NCBI GenBank assembly: GCA_900541665.1
Contig: UQKV01000004.1
Span: 1 to 64,000 of the forward strand
DNA from: an uncultured Collinsella sp.
GTDB taxonomy: Bacteria > Actinomycetota > Coriobacteriia > Coriobacteriales > Coriobacteriaceae
Reading direction: 5' to 3'
DNA length: 64,000 bases
This document shows positions 8,141 through 18,000 of the stretch, piece after piece (position 1 is the stretch's first letter; each line of letters starts with the position of its first letter). The notes beneath the pieces are model-generated. The model worked only from the letters and a program-made list of their open reading frames with translations. It was not told where the DNA came from and searched no databases. The position numbers and the translations under genes are program-made.

Positions 8141-8164
8141 CGCACGGATCCAAAACTCAACAAG

Positions 8165-8335
8165 CTATCTCTGTGCGCGTTTGCCCTGCTGGTCGCGATG
8201 CTGTTTAAGCATCGCGCGCTCCTTGCGTTCGGCCCTTTTGCCCTTAATGGCCGTGACCACAAAGTAGATGACCGCGGCGGCAACGATTGCGGCCACACAC
8301 AGGCCAATCGAGCCAAACATTGCTGTCAATTCCAT
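8165..8335 (-). CDS. Small single-pass membrane protein, 56 aa
   Basis: A short reading frame runs from ATG 8335 to TAG 8165-8167, with AGAGAGGTG about 6 nt upstream as a ribosome-binding site. The peptide begins MELTAMFGSIG, has one hydrophobic segment (about residues 7-29, rich in Ala/Val/Ile), and ends in a strongly basic tail with KGKRAERKERA and QGKRAQR. This topology fits a small inner-membrane protein with a cytoplasmic basic tail. I do not recognise a family. It converges with the methyltransferase gene upstream on the other strand. Confidence 0.6.
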   Translation of the reverse strand: MELTAMFGSIGLCVAAIVAAAVIYFVVTAIKGKRAERKERAMLKQHRDQQGKRAQR

Positions 8336-8526
8336 ACCGCGTCACCTCTCTTTTAAACGGGACTTTCAAGATAGCACCTCGATACCCGCCACCACAGCTC
8401 CTTCACGTTCGCCGGCCCTTCGGTCTAACGGATGGCACGGCGGGGAAAAATCAACTCGTCAAACGATTTAGCATTCGCTATTCCGGCTGCATAGCGCCGG
8501 CCGTCATCACATAGAATCGAGCCTCC

Positions 8527-9618
8527 ATGGATACCCTCAACGATCTAAATGAGCGCGTCGACGCCTTCGTCGGCACCAGCTCCTTCGACACGCCTGCCGC
8601 GGCAAACGACCAAGCTCCCATCGATGTGCCCGCCGAGGTTCACGAGGACATCGTCGCCTCGGTCGATTTCTCCGAGGTCGAGCTCGCAGACGAGTTCACC
8701 GAGCCCCAGGTAGCCGTGACCCCCAACGGACTGCTCCCCATGGAACCGCTGCCCATCGACGGGCGTTTGCGCAAGGCGGCCCTTCGCATGCCCGACGAGA
8801 TCGAGGAGGCCAGCGGCTTTACGCTCTTCGGTCGACGCATCAAGTCGCTCATTTACACCACCGACGTGGCCGTCATCCGCAACTCCAATGCCGATGCTGT
8901 CTTTGCCGTTTACCCCTTCACGCCGCAGCCGGCCATTACGCAGGCGCTGTTGACCGTCGCCGAGTGCCCGGTCTTTGTGGGCGTAGGCGGCGGAACTACG
9001 ACCGGTAAGCGCTCCGTGCAGATGGCAGCTGTCTCCGAGATGCAGGGCGCAGCGGGCTGCGTGGTCAACTCCCCCGCCACTGCCGAGATGGTCGAGCACA
9101 TCACCAATATCGCCGACATCCCCGTCATCGCCACGGTCGTTCGCTGCGACGACGATGCTCACGCCAAGGTGCGCGCCGGAGCCAAGATTCTCAACATCGC
9201 CGCCGGCAAAAACACGCCCCAGGTCCTGCGCGAGCTGCGCGAGCACTATCCCAACCTGCCGCTCATCGCACCGGGCGGCAAGACGCCCGAGAGCATCCGC
9301 GAAACCATCGCCGCCGGCGCCAACGCCATCATCTGGACACCGCCTTCGGCCCAGCAGCTACAGACCGACATGATGCAGCGTTATCGCAAGATGAAGGAAG
9401 ACGCCACACCTGTCATCTCGCGCGACGATGTGCCCATTATCGACCAGGTCGCCGCCGCCGAGGTCAGCCAGGTCGAGAACATGAATCCCGATGTGCCAAT
9501 TCCCGACGAAGTCATCGAGCGCGTCGCTTCGATCCACGAGCGCGTCGAGGAGCATCGCGCCAACCGCGGCCTCAAGCCGTCACTGCACGGCTTCTTCTTC
9601 CGCGGAAAGAAACGCTAG
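8527..9618 (+). CDS. Predicted TIM-barrel protein of unknown function
   Basis: The 363-residue protein has an acidic N-terminal extension of about 85 residues, then a beta/alpha-barrel-like core. Core signatures are VFAVYPFTPQPAITQALL, PVFVGVGGGTTTGKRS, AAGCVVNSPA, IPVIATVVRCDDDA, GAKILNIAAG, PLIAPGGKTPESI and ANAIIWTPPS. The glycine-rich turns at strand ends look like phosphate-binding loops of HisA- or ThiE-type barrels. Related proteins are often labelled 'hydrolase' without biochemical support. No ligand or reaction can be assigned. The ribosome-binding site is weak. A strong terminator follows. Confidence 0.6.
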   Translation: MDTLNDLNERVDAFVGTSSFDTPAAANDQAPIDVPAEVHEDIVASVDFSEVELADEFTEPQVAVTPNGLLPMEPLPIDGRLRKAALRMPDEIEEASGFTLFGRRIKSLIYTTDVAVIRNSNADAVFAVYPFTPQPAITQALLTVAECPVFVGVGGGTTTGKRSVQMAAVSEMQGAAGCVVNSPATAEMVEHITNIADIPVIATVVRCDDDAHAKVRAGAKILNIAAGKNTPQVLRELREHYPNLPLIAPGGKTPESIRETIAAGANAIIWTPPSAQQLQTDMMQRYRKMKEDATPVISRDDVPIIDQVAAAEVSQVENMNPDVPIPDEVIERVASIHERVEEHRANRGLKPSLHGFFFRGKKR

Positions 9619-9622
9619 CCGC

Positions 9623-9667
9623 AACAGTAAGGCCCGCCCCACAAACAACGGGACGGGCCTTGCTGTT
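9623..9667. terminator. Bidirectional terminator between convergent genes
   Basis: Arms AACAGTAAGGCCCGCCCC (9623-9640) and the near-complement ending at 9667 form a stem of about 16-18 bp with G-T wobbles. It lies between the convergent TIM-barrel and degV genes. Confidence 0.75.
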
Positions 9668-9724
9668 ATCGAATGTCAGGAGGGACAGGCGCAGCGGTTA
9701 AAACTGTCAGCCAGCCCACGAACG

Positions 9725-10615
9725 TTAATCCACGCGCTTGTCGCCCATAAAGAAGAGCGCCACCGTACCAGGTCCGGTATGCGAGCCAATCAGAGTACCG
9801 ATGTTATTGATCTCAATCTTGCCTTTAAGCTGCGGAATCTGTTCCTCGATCAGCGCCGCAACTGCCTCGGCATCCTCGCGGCACGCCGAGTGCGACATGA
9901 CGCACTTACCCGAATAATCCGCACCGTCCTGCACGTGTGCCATCATGGTCTTAGCCATCTCGGAAATCGCGCGCTTCTTAGTGCGAATCTTCTCACGTGG
10001 CGACAGCCCACCTTCGCAATCGACCGTCATAAGCGGGCAAATCTTAAGCGCCGTGCCGATGATCGCGCTCGCAGCCGAAATGCGACCGCCGCGCAGGTAG
10101 CTCGACAGATCGGTCGAGAAGAACCAGTGGTGCAGGTTGAGCTTGTGCTCCTCGATCCAGGCAGCCGTCTCGTCGAGTGAAGCCCCGCTATCGCGCACGT
10201 CGGCGGCACATTCCGCCAGCAGGCCAAAGCCCGAAGACGCCGCCAGCGAATCGATGACGCGCACCTTGCCGCCCTGGGGATAGCGATCCGCAAGCATCTG
10301 TGCCGCAACGCAGGCCGATCCATACGTGCCCGAAATACCCGACGACAACGCCAGGTGCAGCACGTCTTTACCCTCGGCAACAAGCGGCTCCCAAAACTCC
10401 TCGTACTCACCCACGCTCACCTGAGACGTCTTGGGCATGGCGCCTGCGGCAATCTGGGCAAAAAACTCGTCCGGCGTAATCGACTGATACAGATCGTCCG
10501 TATAGACAACATCGTCGATCTCGTAATGAAAACACACGACAGGGATATTGCGCGATTCAAAGAACTCCCGAGTTCGATCGGCGGCGGATTCACAGGTCAG
10601 GACAAAATCACTCAT
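9725..10615 (-). CDS. DegV family fatty-acid-binding protein
   Basis: DegV/FakB proteins bind a fatty acid and, in characterised cases, present it to the kinase FakA for phosphorylation. The 296-residue protein shows TCESAADRT at the start, PKTSQVSVGEYEEFWEP, the ligand-loop motif LALSSGISGTYGSA, VIDSLAASSG and IGSHTGPGTVALFF at the end. All are typical of the family, which is usually 280-300 residues. I chose ATG 10615 because AAGGAG lies 6 nt upstream; an ATG at 10633 would place that site inside the gene. An extended -10 (TGCGATAAT) lies just upstream. No FakA-like gene is in the window. Confidence 0.9.
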   Translation of the reverse strand: MSDFVLTCESAADRTREFFESRNIPVVCFHYEIDDVVYTDDLYQSITPDEFFAQIAAGAMPKTSQVSVGEYEEFWEPLVAEGKDVLHLALSSGISGTYGSACVAAQMLADRYPQGGKVRVIDSLAASSGFGLLAECAADVRDSGASLDETAAWIEEHKLNLHHWFFSTDLSSYLRGGRISAASAIIGTALKICPLMTVDCEGGLSPREKIRTKKRAISEMAKTMMAHVQDGADYSGKCVMSHSACREDAEAVAALIEEQIPQLKGKIEINNIGTLIGSHTGPGTVALFFMGDKRVD

Positions 10616-10643
10616 ATGAGGCTCCTTACTCATTGCTGCGCAA

Positions 10644-10652
10644 ATTATCGCA
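10644..10652 (-). promoter_or_regulatory. Extended -10 element of degV
   Basis: On the minus strand this reads TGCGATAAT, 29 bp before the degV start codon. It is identical to the element upstream of the synthetase-like gene. Confidence 0.45.
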
Positions 10653-10878
10653 CAGTGAGCCTACATACGGTACATATGTCCACTATTTACCAAATCGAAC
10701 CAAAAATAGCGAACATCTTTACCACCATCGTTTCCACCGACCCCACGCATAAATATCTGAGAAAACACCCTCTATCGTCTCCACCCAACCGACATATCTA
10801 CCTTCACTAAATCGATTTACCAAACCGTTCAGCCGACAATTCAGCCGCTGGCGCAAAATCGAAACAAAAGCGGCGCAT

Positions 10879-10908
10879 ACTGATAAACGTTTGACGCTGT
10901 TTATCAGT
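10879..10908 (+). promoter_or_regulatory. Hairpin with T run in the fbp leader
   Basis: A 10-bp perfect inverted repeat ACTGATAAAC / GTTTATCAGT (loop 10 nt) is followed by TTTT and ends 27 nt before the fbp start codon. It could be an operator or an intrinsic attenuator. Confidence 0.45.
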
Positions 10909-10935
10909 TTTACCAGCCCCATCGGAAGGTGTTTC

Positions 10936-12852
10936 ATGGTCGCATTCGATCGCAACCCGCAAGACTTCAAATATCTGCGCCTGCTTTCGAGACAGTTCCC
11001 CACCGAACAATCCGCGTTTACCGAGATTATCAATCTCTCGGCCATCCTCAACCTGCCCAAAGGCACCGAGCATTTTATGAGCGACGTGCATGGCGAGTAC
11101 GAAGCCTTTATGCACATCCTCAACAACTGCTCGGGCGTCGTGCGCGAACATGTCGACGAGATCTTTGGCGACACGCTCTCCTTTGACGAGAAGGGCGAGC
11201 TGTGCACGCTCATCTACTACCCGCGCGAGAAGATCGAGCTAGTCCGCAGCCGGCGCGAGGACTCGCCCACCTGGTACAAGACGATGCTTGACCAGCTCAT
11301 CATGGTCGCCCGCTCGCTTTCGAGCCGCTATACGCGCTCCAAGGTGCGTAAGGCCATCCCACGCGATTACGCCTACATCATCGACGAGCTGCTGCACACG
11401 CATCCGGACGAGAACAACTATCGCGTGCGTTATCACGAGCGCATCGTGGAGTCCATTCTGGAGACCGCCAGCGCCGACGACTTTATCGAGTCGCTCGCCT
11501 CGCTCATCAAGCGCCTGGCCGTCGACCACCTGCACCTGGTGGGCGACATCTTCGACCGCGGCGGCGGCGCGGCCAAGATTATGGACCGTCTGCTCACCTA
11601 CCATTCGCTCGACATCCAGTGGGGCAACCACGACCTGCTGTGGATGGGCGCTGCGGCCGGTGAGCCCGCCTGCATCGCCACGGTGCTGCGCAACAACCTA
11701 CGCTACGACAACTACGAGATCCTGGAGAACGACTACGGCATCTCGCTGCGTGAGCTTGTCGCCTTTGCCGATGCCACCTACACCGCCGGTGAGTCCATCA
11801 CCCCGCTGATCAAGGCCATCAACGTCCTGCTCTTTAAGCTCGAGGGCCAGATTATCCAGCGCCACCCCGAGTTCGATATGACCGACCGCCTGTTACTCGA
11901 CAAGATCGATCACGACACCGGCACGGTCACGCTCGCCGACGGCAGCGTGTGGCCGCTCACGACCAACGACTTCCTCACCGTCGACCCGGCGGACCCCTAT
12001 ACGCTCACGCCCCAGGAGCAGCACATCATCGACAAGCTCGTGTCCGAGTTTGTCACCGCCGATCACCTGCATCGCCATATCGATTTCCTCTATTCCCACG
12101 GCTCGATGTACAAGGTCACCAACGGCAACCTGCTGTTCCATGGCTGCGTGCCGCTCAACGAAGACGGCACCTTTAGCAGCATGAACTGCTTGGGCACCTG
12201 GCACGCTGGCCGCGATTATCTCGATTTTTGCGACCACATCGCCCGCCGCGCCTGGCGCGTGGGCGACCGCGACGCCCTCGACTGGATGTGGTACCTGTGG
12301 ATTGGCTTTAACTCGCCCGCCAGTGGACGCCTGGTGCGTACCTTTGAGCGCGCCTATATCGCCGATAAGAGCACCTGGGTCGAGCCGATGGATCCGTACT
12401 TTACGCTTACCAAGTCGCCCTCGGTCTGCGATGACATCATGCGCGAGTTTGGCGTCGCGCCCATGGCATGTTCACCGACCGGTCACATCATCAACGGCCA
12501 TACGCCCGTCAAGACGACCAAAGGCGAGCAGCCTATCCGAGCCGAGGGCAAGCTGCTGGTCATCGATGGTGGCTTCTGCCGCGCTTACCATCCCAAGACG
12601 GGTATCGCCGGCTATACGCTCATCTCGAGCTCGCGCGGCTGCCGCCTCAAGTCGCACCGGGCCTTTACGACGGTTGCCGAGGCACTCACGCGCAACGTGG
12701 ACATCGAAAGCGAGACCAATCGTTTTGACCAAGCAGACCGTCGCCGCATGGTGAGCGACACCGATACTGGCGCCATGATCCGCAGCCAAATCCAGGACCT
12801 GCGTCAACTGCTCGATGCATATAGAAACGGTGCTATCGAGGAGCGCGCCTAG
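10936..12852 (+). CDS. fbp: Class III fructose-1,6-bisphosphatase
   Basis: This gluconeogenic enzyme hydrolyses fructose-1,6-bisphosphate to fructose-6-phosphate. Class III is the large calcineurin-like metallophosphatase type of Firmicutes and some Actinobacteria, about 640 residues; here it is 638. Metal-binding motifs are SDVHGEYEAF near residue 53, GDIFDRGGGAAKIMDRL, and WGNHDLLWMGAAAGEP. A C-terminal INGHTPVKTTKGEQPI and VIDGGFCRAY complete the site. ATG 10936 follows GGAAGGTG; a TTG 45 nt upstream would lie in the leader hairpin. In Bacillus the class III enzyme responds to phosphoenolpyruvate; control here is unknown. Confidence 0.93.
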   Translation: MVAFDRNPQDFKYLRLLSRQFPTEQSAFTEIINLSAILNLPKGTEHFMSDVHGEYEAFMHILNNCSGVVREHVDEIFGDTLSFDEKGELCTLIYYPREKIELVRSRREDSPTWYKTMLDQLIMVARSLSSRYTRSKVRKAIPRDYAYIIDELLHTHPDENNYRVRYHERIVESILETASADDFIESLASLIKRLAVDHLHLVGDIFDRGGGAAKIMDRLLTYHSLDIQWGNHDLLWMGAAAGEPACIATVLRNNLRYDNYEILENDYGISLRELVAFADATYTAGESITPLIKAINVLLFKLEGQIIQRHPEFDMTDRLLLDKIDHDTGTVTLADGSVWPLTTNDFLTVDPADPYTLTPQEQHIIDKLVSEFVTADHLHRHIDFLYSHGSMYKVTNGNLLFHGCVPLNEDGTFSSMNCLGTWHAGRDYLDFCDHIARRAWRVGDRDALDWMWYLWIGFNSPASGRLVRTFERAYIADKSTWVEPMDPYFTLTKSPSVCDDIMREFGVAPMACSPTGHIINGHTPVKTTKGEQPIRAEGKLLVIDGGFCRAYHPKTGIAGYTLISSSRGCRLKSHRAFTTVAEALTRNVDIESETNRFDQADRRRMVSDTDTGAMIRSQIQDLRQLLDAYRNGAIEERA

Positions 12853-12931
12853 CACCACCCGCGGGGATTGGCTAAACTGTGCCAAGTTTGTCACCCCCGC
12901 GGCGCTTCGGCGCCAGCTTAAGGCAGGTACC

Positions 12932-13327
12932 ATGCAAAAGCTCCTTGCGCAGATCATGAAATTTGGTGTCGTCGGTGTCATTGCCACGGTTATCGACTTT
13001 GGCATTATGAATCTGCTCCACTACGGTCTGGGCCTCAACATCCTAATCGCCAACACCAGCGGCTTTATCATCTCACTCATCTTTAACTACCTCGCAAGCA
13101 TGAAGTACGTGTTTGCGCACAAGGAAGGCATGAGCCGCCGCCGCGAGTTCATCATCTTTGTCGTGCTGTCCGTAATCGGCTTGGCACTCAACGACGGTAT
13201 CGTGCTGACACTCAACGCCGGCCTGGGACTCGAGGCCAATATCGCCAAGATCTGCGCCACCGCGCTTGTCATGGTCTACAACTTTGTGACCCGAAAGATC
13301 TTCCTGGAGGGCGACGAGACCAAGTAA
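12932..13327 (+). CDS. GtrA family membrane protein (first copy)
   Basis: GtrA-like proteins are small membrane proteins with four transmembrane helices that help move lipid-linked sugars across the membrane or assist surface glycan synthesis. This 131-residue copy has the start MKFGVVGVIATVIDFGIMNLL after about 10 residues, the loop SMKYVFAHKEGMSRRREF, the third helix with LSVIGLALNDG, and VYNFVTRKIFLEG at the end. It shares the block 'SMKYVF.H.EGMSR.REF.IF..LSVIGL.LND' with the next gene, so the two are clear paralogues. ATG 12932 follows GGCAGG. Confidence 0.85.
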   Translation: MQKLLAQIMKFGVVGVIATVIDFGIMNLLHYGLGLNILIANTSGFIISLIFNYLASMKYVFAHKEGMSRRREFIIFVVLSVIGLALNDGIVLTLNAGLGLEANIAKICATALVMVYNFVTRKIFLEGDETK

Positions 13328-13546
13328 CTCGCAACCTTACAGCTTTACGATGCCCACGGATGACGCGCGTCGAGCGCTGCGTTGTTCGTGGGCTTTGCTC
13401 GTTTACGGGAAGATTTGCAACGTTTGCGGATTACCTCTTGAATATTTGGCGAGTTCGTATAGTTCTTTCCAAAGACCTTACGTTTCCCATGCAAAAGCTC
13501 TAAAGTAACTCGTTGCTCGATTCATCAACGCATTGGATGTGATTAC

Positions 13547-13954
13547 GTGCGCAAGGCGCTGGCACAACCTCATACCAAGCAGTTCCTCAAGTTCGCTGTC
13601 GTGGGTCTTATCTCCTTTGGCATCGACTGGGGCATGCTTATTGCGCTCGTCGAGCTGTTCCACCTCGACTTTTTGATGAGCACCACGGTCTCGTTTACCA
13701 CGTCCGTCGTGGTCAACTACTGGCTCAGCATGAAGTACGTGTTCGACCATCGCGAAGGCATGAGCCGCAAGCGCGAGTTCACGATCTTCACCATCCTGTC
13801 GGTGATCGGTCTGGGCCTCAACGACCTGTACATGTTTGTGGGTGTCACGTTTTTGAGCATCGGCTACCAAGCCATGAAGGCCATCGCCACGTTCTTGGTC
13901 ACCTGGTACAACTACTTCAGCCGCCGCTTCTTCCTCGAGGGCGCACGATCGTAG
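13547..13954 (+). CDS. GtrA family membrane protein (second copy)
   Basis: This 135-residue paralogue of the preceding gene has the same four-helix layout: FLKFAVVGLISFGIDWGML, VVVNYWLSMKYVFDHREGMSRKREF, FTILSVIGLGLNDLYMF and TWYNYFSRRFFLEG. It starts at GTG 13547. The 219-bp gap before it contains no gene, and a possible -10 (TATAGT, 13458-13463) suggests it has its own promoter. The substrate is unknown. A strong terminator follows. Confidence 0.85.
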   Translation: MRKALAQPHTKQFLKFAVVGLISFGIDWGMLIALVELFHLDFLMSTTVSFTTSVVVNYWLSMKYVFDHREGMSRKREFTIFTILSVIGLGLNDLYMFVGVTFLSIGYQAMKAIATFLVTWYNYFSRRFFLEGARS

Positions 13955-13980
13955 TCGATTCACTATTTGCTTGAATGTAT

Positions 13981-14014
13981 AACCGGTTGGAATTCCCGTT
14001 CCAACCGGTTTTTT
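13981..14014 (+). terminator. Intrinsic terminator after the second GtrA gene
   Basis: A 12-bp perfect stem AACCGGTTGGAA / TTCCAACCGGTT (loop 6 nt) is followed by TTTT at 14011-14014. Confidence 0.9.
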
Positions 14015-14053
14015 GTTTGCCGAGAGACCCGGCGGCCCAGTCCCATTCGCATG

Positions 14054-14091
14054 AAAAACGGGCGGCCCGGATGTTTGTCCGAACCGCCCGT
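14054..14091 (-). terminator. Intrinsic terminator of the DUF4430 operon
   Basis: Read on the minus strand, ACGGGCGG pairs with CCGCCCGT (14058-14065 with 14084-14091) and is followed by TTTTT at 14058-14054. It lies 23 bp after the stop of the second DUF4430 gene. Confidence 0.85.
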
Positions 14092-14113
14092 CTGGCGCGC
14101 TATGTCGAGGCCT

Positions 14114-15052
14114 CTAGCCTGTCACGTAATACCAAACCACGTTGTCGCCGTTTGAGAGAACATAGTTGCTGCACGCCGTCATGGGCGATGTGCCGTTGAC
14201 GGAGTACATCCAGCCGCTCGTGCCGCCGTGCTGTTTCTCGGCCAAACCGCCAATCGCGGAAACGTACGTGCCGTACGACGAGCCATGCGCGTTGACAGAA
14301 AGGCCCAGCGCACACAGGGCATCGTAGACAGTAGCGCCTTCGTTAAAGGTAAAGGTGCCACCAGAGGACACAGGATTGCCCACAGCGCTCGATGTGACCG
14401 AAACCGTTACCGTGACGTAGCTAGGCTGCTGCGAGCTGCCCTGGTCGCCAGCAGAGACGTTGCCGCTATCGGGGGCAGAAGATGCCCCGCTGGATGAGGA
14501 GGAAGCGCCAGGCGTAGAGCCGGCCCCGTCAGAAGAAGTCGAGTTCTGAGAAGTCGACTGATTGCCGTCGGTCTTTTTATTGCTGCTCTTCTCTCCAGAC
14601 TTCTTGCCATCCTTGTCTTCGGACTTTTTGCTATCCGAGCCCTTGTTTGATTCCTTGTCCGAAGACTCGGACTCCTTCTTAGAGTCAGATTTATCCGAAC
14701 CCTTAGACTCGTCGTTCGCACCATCCGAAGATTTGGAATCCTTGGAGCCAGCTTTACCCGAAGCGACGGTCGAGTCAGACCCCTTGGCGTCCTTCGCGAC
14801 GACGCTCTCCCCCGTCACGGTCTGAACGATCCAGTCAATGGACCAGGCGCCGCTCTCGGAAGGATGGACGAAGCCCAGCGATATGACAATTAGCGCAACG
14901 CACGCGGCGGTCAGGACGCCAGTAAGCGCCCTCCGTCGAGGGACGGACGCCGCCGAAGCGGCGCCCTGTTGCTTTGCATCGTCGAACTGAATGAACGAGG
15001 AATTTGGTTGCTTGGGGTCAGCGTCCTTGGATTTATTGGACACAGCCCTCAC
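14114..15052 (-). CDS. Membrane-anchored protein with one transcobalamin-C-like (DUF4430) domain
   Basis: The 312-residue protein has a cytoplasmic N-terminus, one transmembrane segment at about 43-64, and a long Ser/Lys/Asp/Gly-rich linker at about 75-200. A single DUF4430 domain follows at about 205-312, with GATVYDALCALGLSVN, YGTYVSAIGGL and GWMYSVNG. DUF4430 resembles the C-terminal cobalamin-contacting domain of transcobalamin and intrinsic factor. Its GTG start directly follows the upstream stop; a second GTG at 15043 is possible. The two genes therefore form an operon downstream of the putative cobalamin riboswitch. I infer a short surface cobalamin-binding protein that passes ligand inward; this is untested. 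Confidence 0.75.
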   Translation of the reverse strand: MRAVSNKSKDADPKQPNSSFIQFDDAKQQGAASAASVPRRRALTGVLTAACVALIVISLGFVHPSESGAWSIDWIVQTVTGESVVAKDAKGSDSTVASGKAGSKDSKSSDGANDESKGSDKSDSKKESESSDKESNKGSDSKKSEDKDGKKSGEKSSNKKTDGNQSTSQNSTSSDGAGSTPGASSSSSGASSAPDSGNVSAGDQGSSQQPSYVTVTVSVTSSAVGNPVSSGGTFTFNEGATVYDALCALGLSVNAHGSSYGTYVSAIGGLAEKQHGGTSGWMYSVNGTSPMTACSNYVLSNGDNVVWYYVTG

Positions 15053-18000
15053 CTACCGACGTTTGGTGAACACGAACACGCCGACGATGGCGAGACCGAT
15101 GACGCCGGCGGCAACGCCAACAATGGCGAGCGGGTTGGCGCCAGTCTCCTGCTCGGAAGCACTAGAGGGCTTCTTAGCAGTGGTCGTGGAAGCAGCACCC
15201 GTATCAGACTTGGAATCGGACTTCTTGTCGGACTTGCTGTCCTTCTTGTCAGACTTCTTGTCAGACTTCTTCTCGTCCTTCTTATCGGACTTATCGGAGT
15301 CCTTCTTGTCGGACTTGTTGTCCTTGGTCTCGGTCTTGGTCGACACCGTCGTCTTGGTCGTCGGCTTATGACCCGGGGCGACAGCGCCGCCCTTCGAGCC
15401 GGAGCCGGAACCCGCGCCAGCGCCAGTGCCGGAACCAGTACCGGTACCAGAACCGCCGCCGCCATTCGAACCAGCGCCACCATTACCGCCAGGGTTAACG
15501 GCATTCTTGGTCCACTTGGCATACAGCGTCAGATCGGCCGTCACCGGCGTGCTAAAGTCATACGCCTGCGTGCAAGCCTCATCGGTATACCAACCGCCGA
15601 AAGCGTAGCCATCGCGCGTCGGATCGGCCGGCTTGACCAGCTTGCCATCGGCCGTAGCAACAAACTTAGTGTCGCAAGCAGACCCGCCGTTGGAATTAAA
15701 AGCAACCGTCCAAGACTCAACGGCCCCAAGCTTGAACAGCGTGCCCGAGTCATTGATGTAGTAGAGATTGCCAGAAGCATCGGCAATGACCGGAGAGTCG
15801 CAGTGCTGGTAATGGCCAGCCGCATCATAAATCTGCGTCGCCTCTGCATCGCCGAGCGTATAGCGATACACGCCACCACCAGCAGAGTAGTTGACGTAAT
15901 CCTTGCTATCCGCGCTGTTAACGGTGAAGTACACATGGGTCTTTCCACCCTGAACACTCACCAGCGGAGTAGCAGCAATACCGTTGAAGCCAGCCGGCAG
16001 CGCCTTGCCGTCAGCAGCGGTGACCATCGTGGTCTTACCGGTCTTCAGATTATAGAGAGCCAGAGCAGAGCCAGTAGCCGTCTGTCCGCCGACAATCAAG
16101 TTTTCGCCAGCCACCGCCGGTGCGCTCATGTTATTAGTAAGACCCAGGTCGACCGTCTTCTGCTCGCTCAGTACGCCCTTCGCCGAAAGCGAAATCACAT
16201 GGAGCTTTCCATCGTGCGTCATCTGATAGAAGGTCGAACCATTGGACGGATCGGCGACACAGTCGGCGTTCGCGAGAGCGCCGAGCTTCATGGTCGAAAC
16301 GACATCGCCCGTCGTCTTATCAATGCACTTAAGCGTGCCCGCGCTCGTAGGAACGATGGCATACTTATCCGTCAAAGCCGCACCAGTCCAGTAATAGCCC
16401 TCGGTAGGGTCGATGTTCTGCCAAAAAACTTCGCCCGTGGCAATCTTAATGCGTGCAAAGGAGCCGTTGCCGTAGGTCGCGTTGTAGTTCTCGTCATACG
16501 AAATATCGACCGTACCAACATAAACGTACTCGCCGTCCGAAACGACGGTGCAGGAGCTCTGCGTCAAGTCCGTCAAACCGGGCGTCAGCCACTTGCAGAT
16601 CAGCTTGTCTGCAGTAATCGCCTGGACCGCACCGCCGTTGAGCGGAACGATGATAAGGCCATTGGTATAAATCGGACGAGAGGTATAGCTCACCTTGGAG
16701 GCAAGCGGCGCAGAGGCAACCTTTTTGCCCGTGGACGAATCGATCTTAATGAGCTCGTTCTCGGTCGCGATGTACACAAAACCGTTAGCGATGACAGGTT
16801 CGCTGCAGTTGGCATACTGCTGACCAGACTCGGCCTTCCAATCGAAGGCCCACTTAAGACCGGCGGCCTGCGCAGGCGTCTTGGCATCCGTTACGGTCGA
16901 ACCGTTGCCACTGTTGCCGTAGCCGGCCCACTCGGCATCCCAATCAGGAGTCGTCGCGCTCGGGTCCACGACAATCTTGTCGGGATCGGGCATGGCCGAA
17001 TCGTCGGTGGTATAGGCAAGCGTAACCTTATCGCCGCTCTTGAGCGTAACCTGATTGGCGCAGAGTAAGGAGGGCTCTCCGTTGATATACAGGTGCCAAT
17101 ATTTATTGGTCGCAGCATCCCAGGCATACGGCTTGTGATCGAACGGCGAGTTGATGGAATTGAGGAACCAGTACTCACCACTCTGGGAGCCGTTGTACGT
17201 AACGCCCTTGGCCTTCAGGACCGTCTCAATAAGGTTCTGGGCAGTAGAGCCTTCGGGCAGAGAAACGTTGCTTGCCGAGCCCCAGCGAGTATTGTTGCCG
17301 TTGACATCGGGACCGATAACATCGACAGAACCAAGAACCTGGCCAGGAAGGGCATCGGCGTCAGCACCATACATAAAGGTGACGGCGTCACCCTCTTGGA
17401 GCTCATAGGCACCGGCGCCAACGTCGGCGAACTTGCCATTTACGTAGAAGCGCCAATAGCTATTGGTCGCAGCATCCCAGCCATAGGACTTACCATCGAA
17501 CGGCGAAGTAATGCCGTTGAGGAACCAGCCCCAAGACGATTCGCCAGCATCGAGAGTAAGGCCGGTCTGCTCGAGGAGATCCTTGGCAGTAGAGCCCGCC
17601 TTGAGACTCGTCTGGCCCGTCGAAGCCCAAACCCGCTGCTTGCCGTCCTTGTCCTTACCAAGGACCTGAACGGAAGCATGGACGGAATCGGACGGCAACT
17701 TGTCGCCCCAGCCACCGTAGAACCACGTAACGGTATCGCCGGCATGAATGGTGACATTGTCTGCAGTGTAGTCGCTCGACTTGCCGTTTATGAACAGCTG
17801 CCAATAGGTCGAATAATCTTGGGGCGTACCCAGCTCAACACCGTTGTACTTAAGGCTCAGAATGAAGGAACCAGCAGCAACGGCGTCGATGTCATTCGCC
17901 TCAAGCGCGACCTTCGTAAGGTCAAGTGCGCTCGAACCGGACGTCACCACATACTGCGCGTTATCGACCCAAGTCTGAGTCTTGCCCTGGGCATCGCGAC

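Larger units (their letters stand above)
10616..10935. other. 320-bp divergent intergenic region, relatively AT-rich
   Basis: This region separates the divergent degV and fbp genes. It carries the degV extended -10 near 10644-10652 and a hairpin before fbp at 10879-10908. I see no gene in the remaining AT-rich middle. Confidence 0.5.

Noticed and set aside
10719..11213. Minus-strand frames between degV and fbp
   Set aside because: They overlap the conserved start of fbp and encode Ser-rich sequence without motifs.
15190..15370. Repetitive Lys-Ser-Asp codons, at first sight a CRISPR-like array
   Set aside because: The repeat follows codon periodicity of an encoded low-complexity tract and lacks uniform repeats and spacers.
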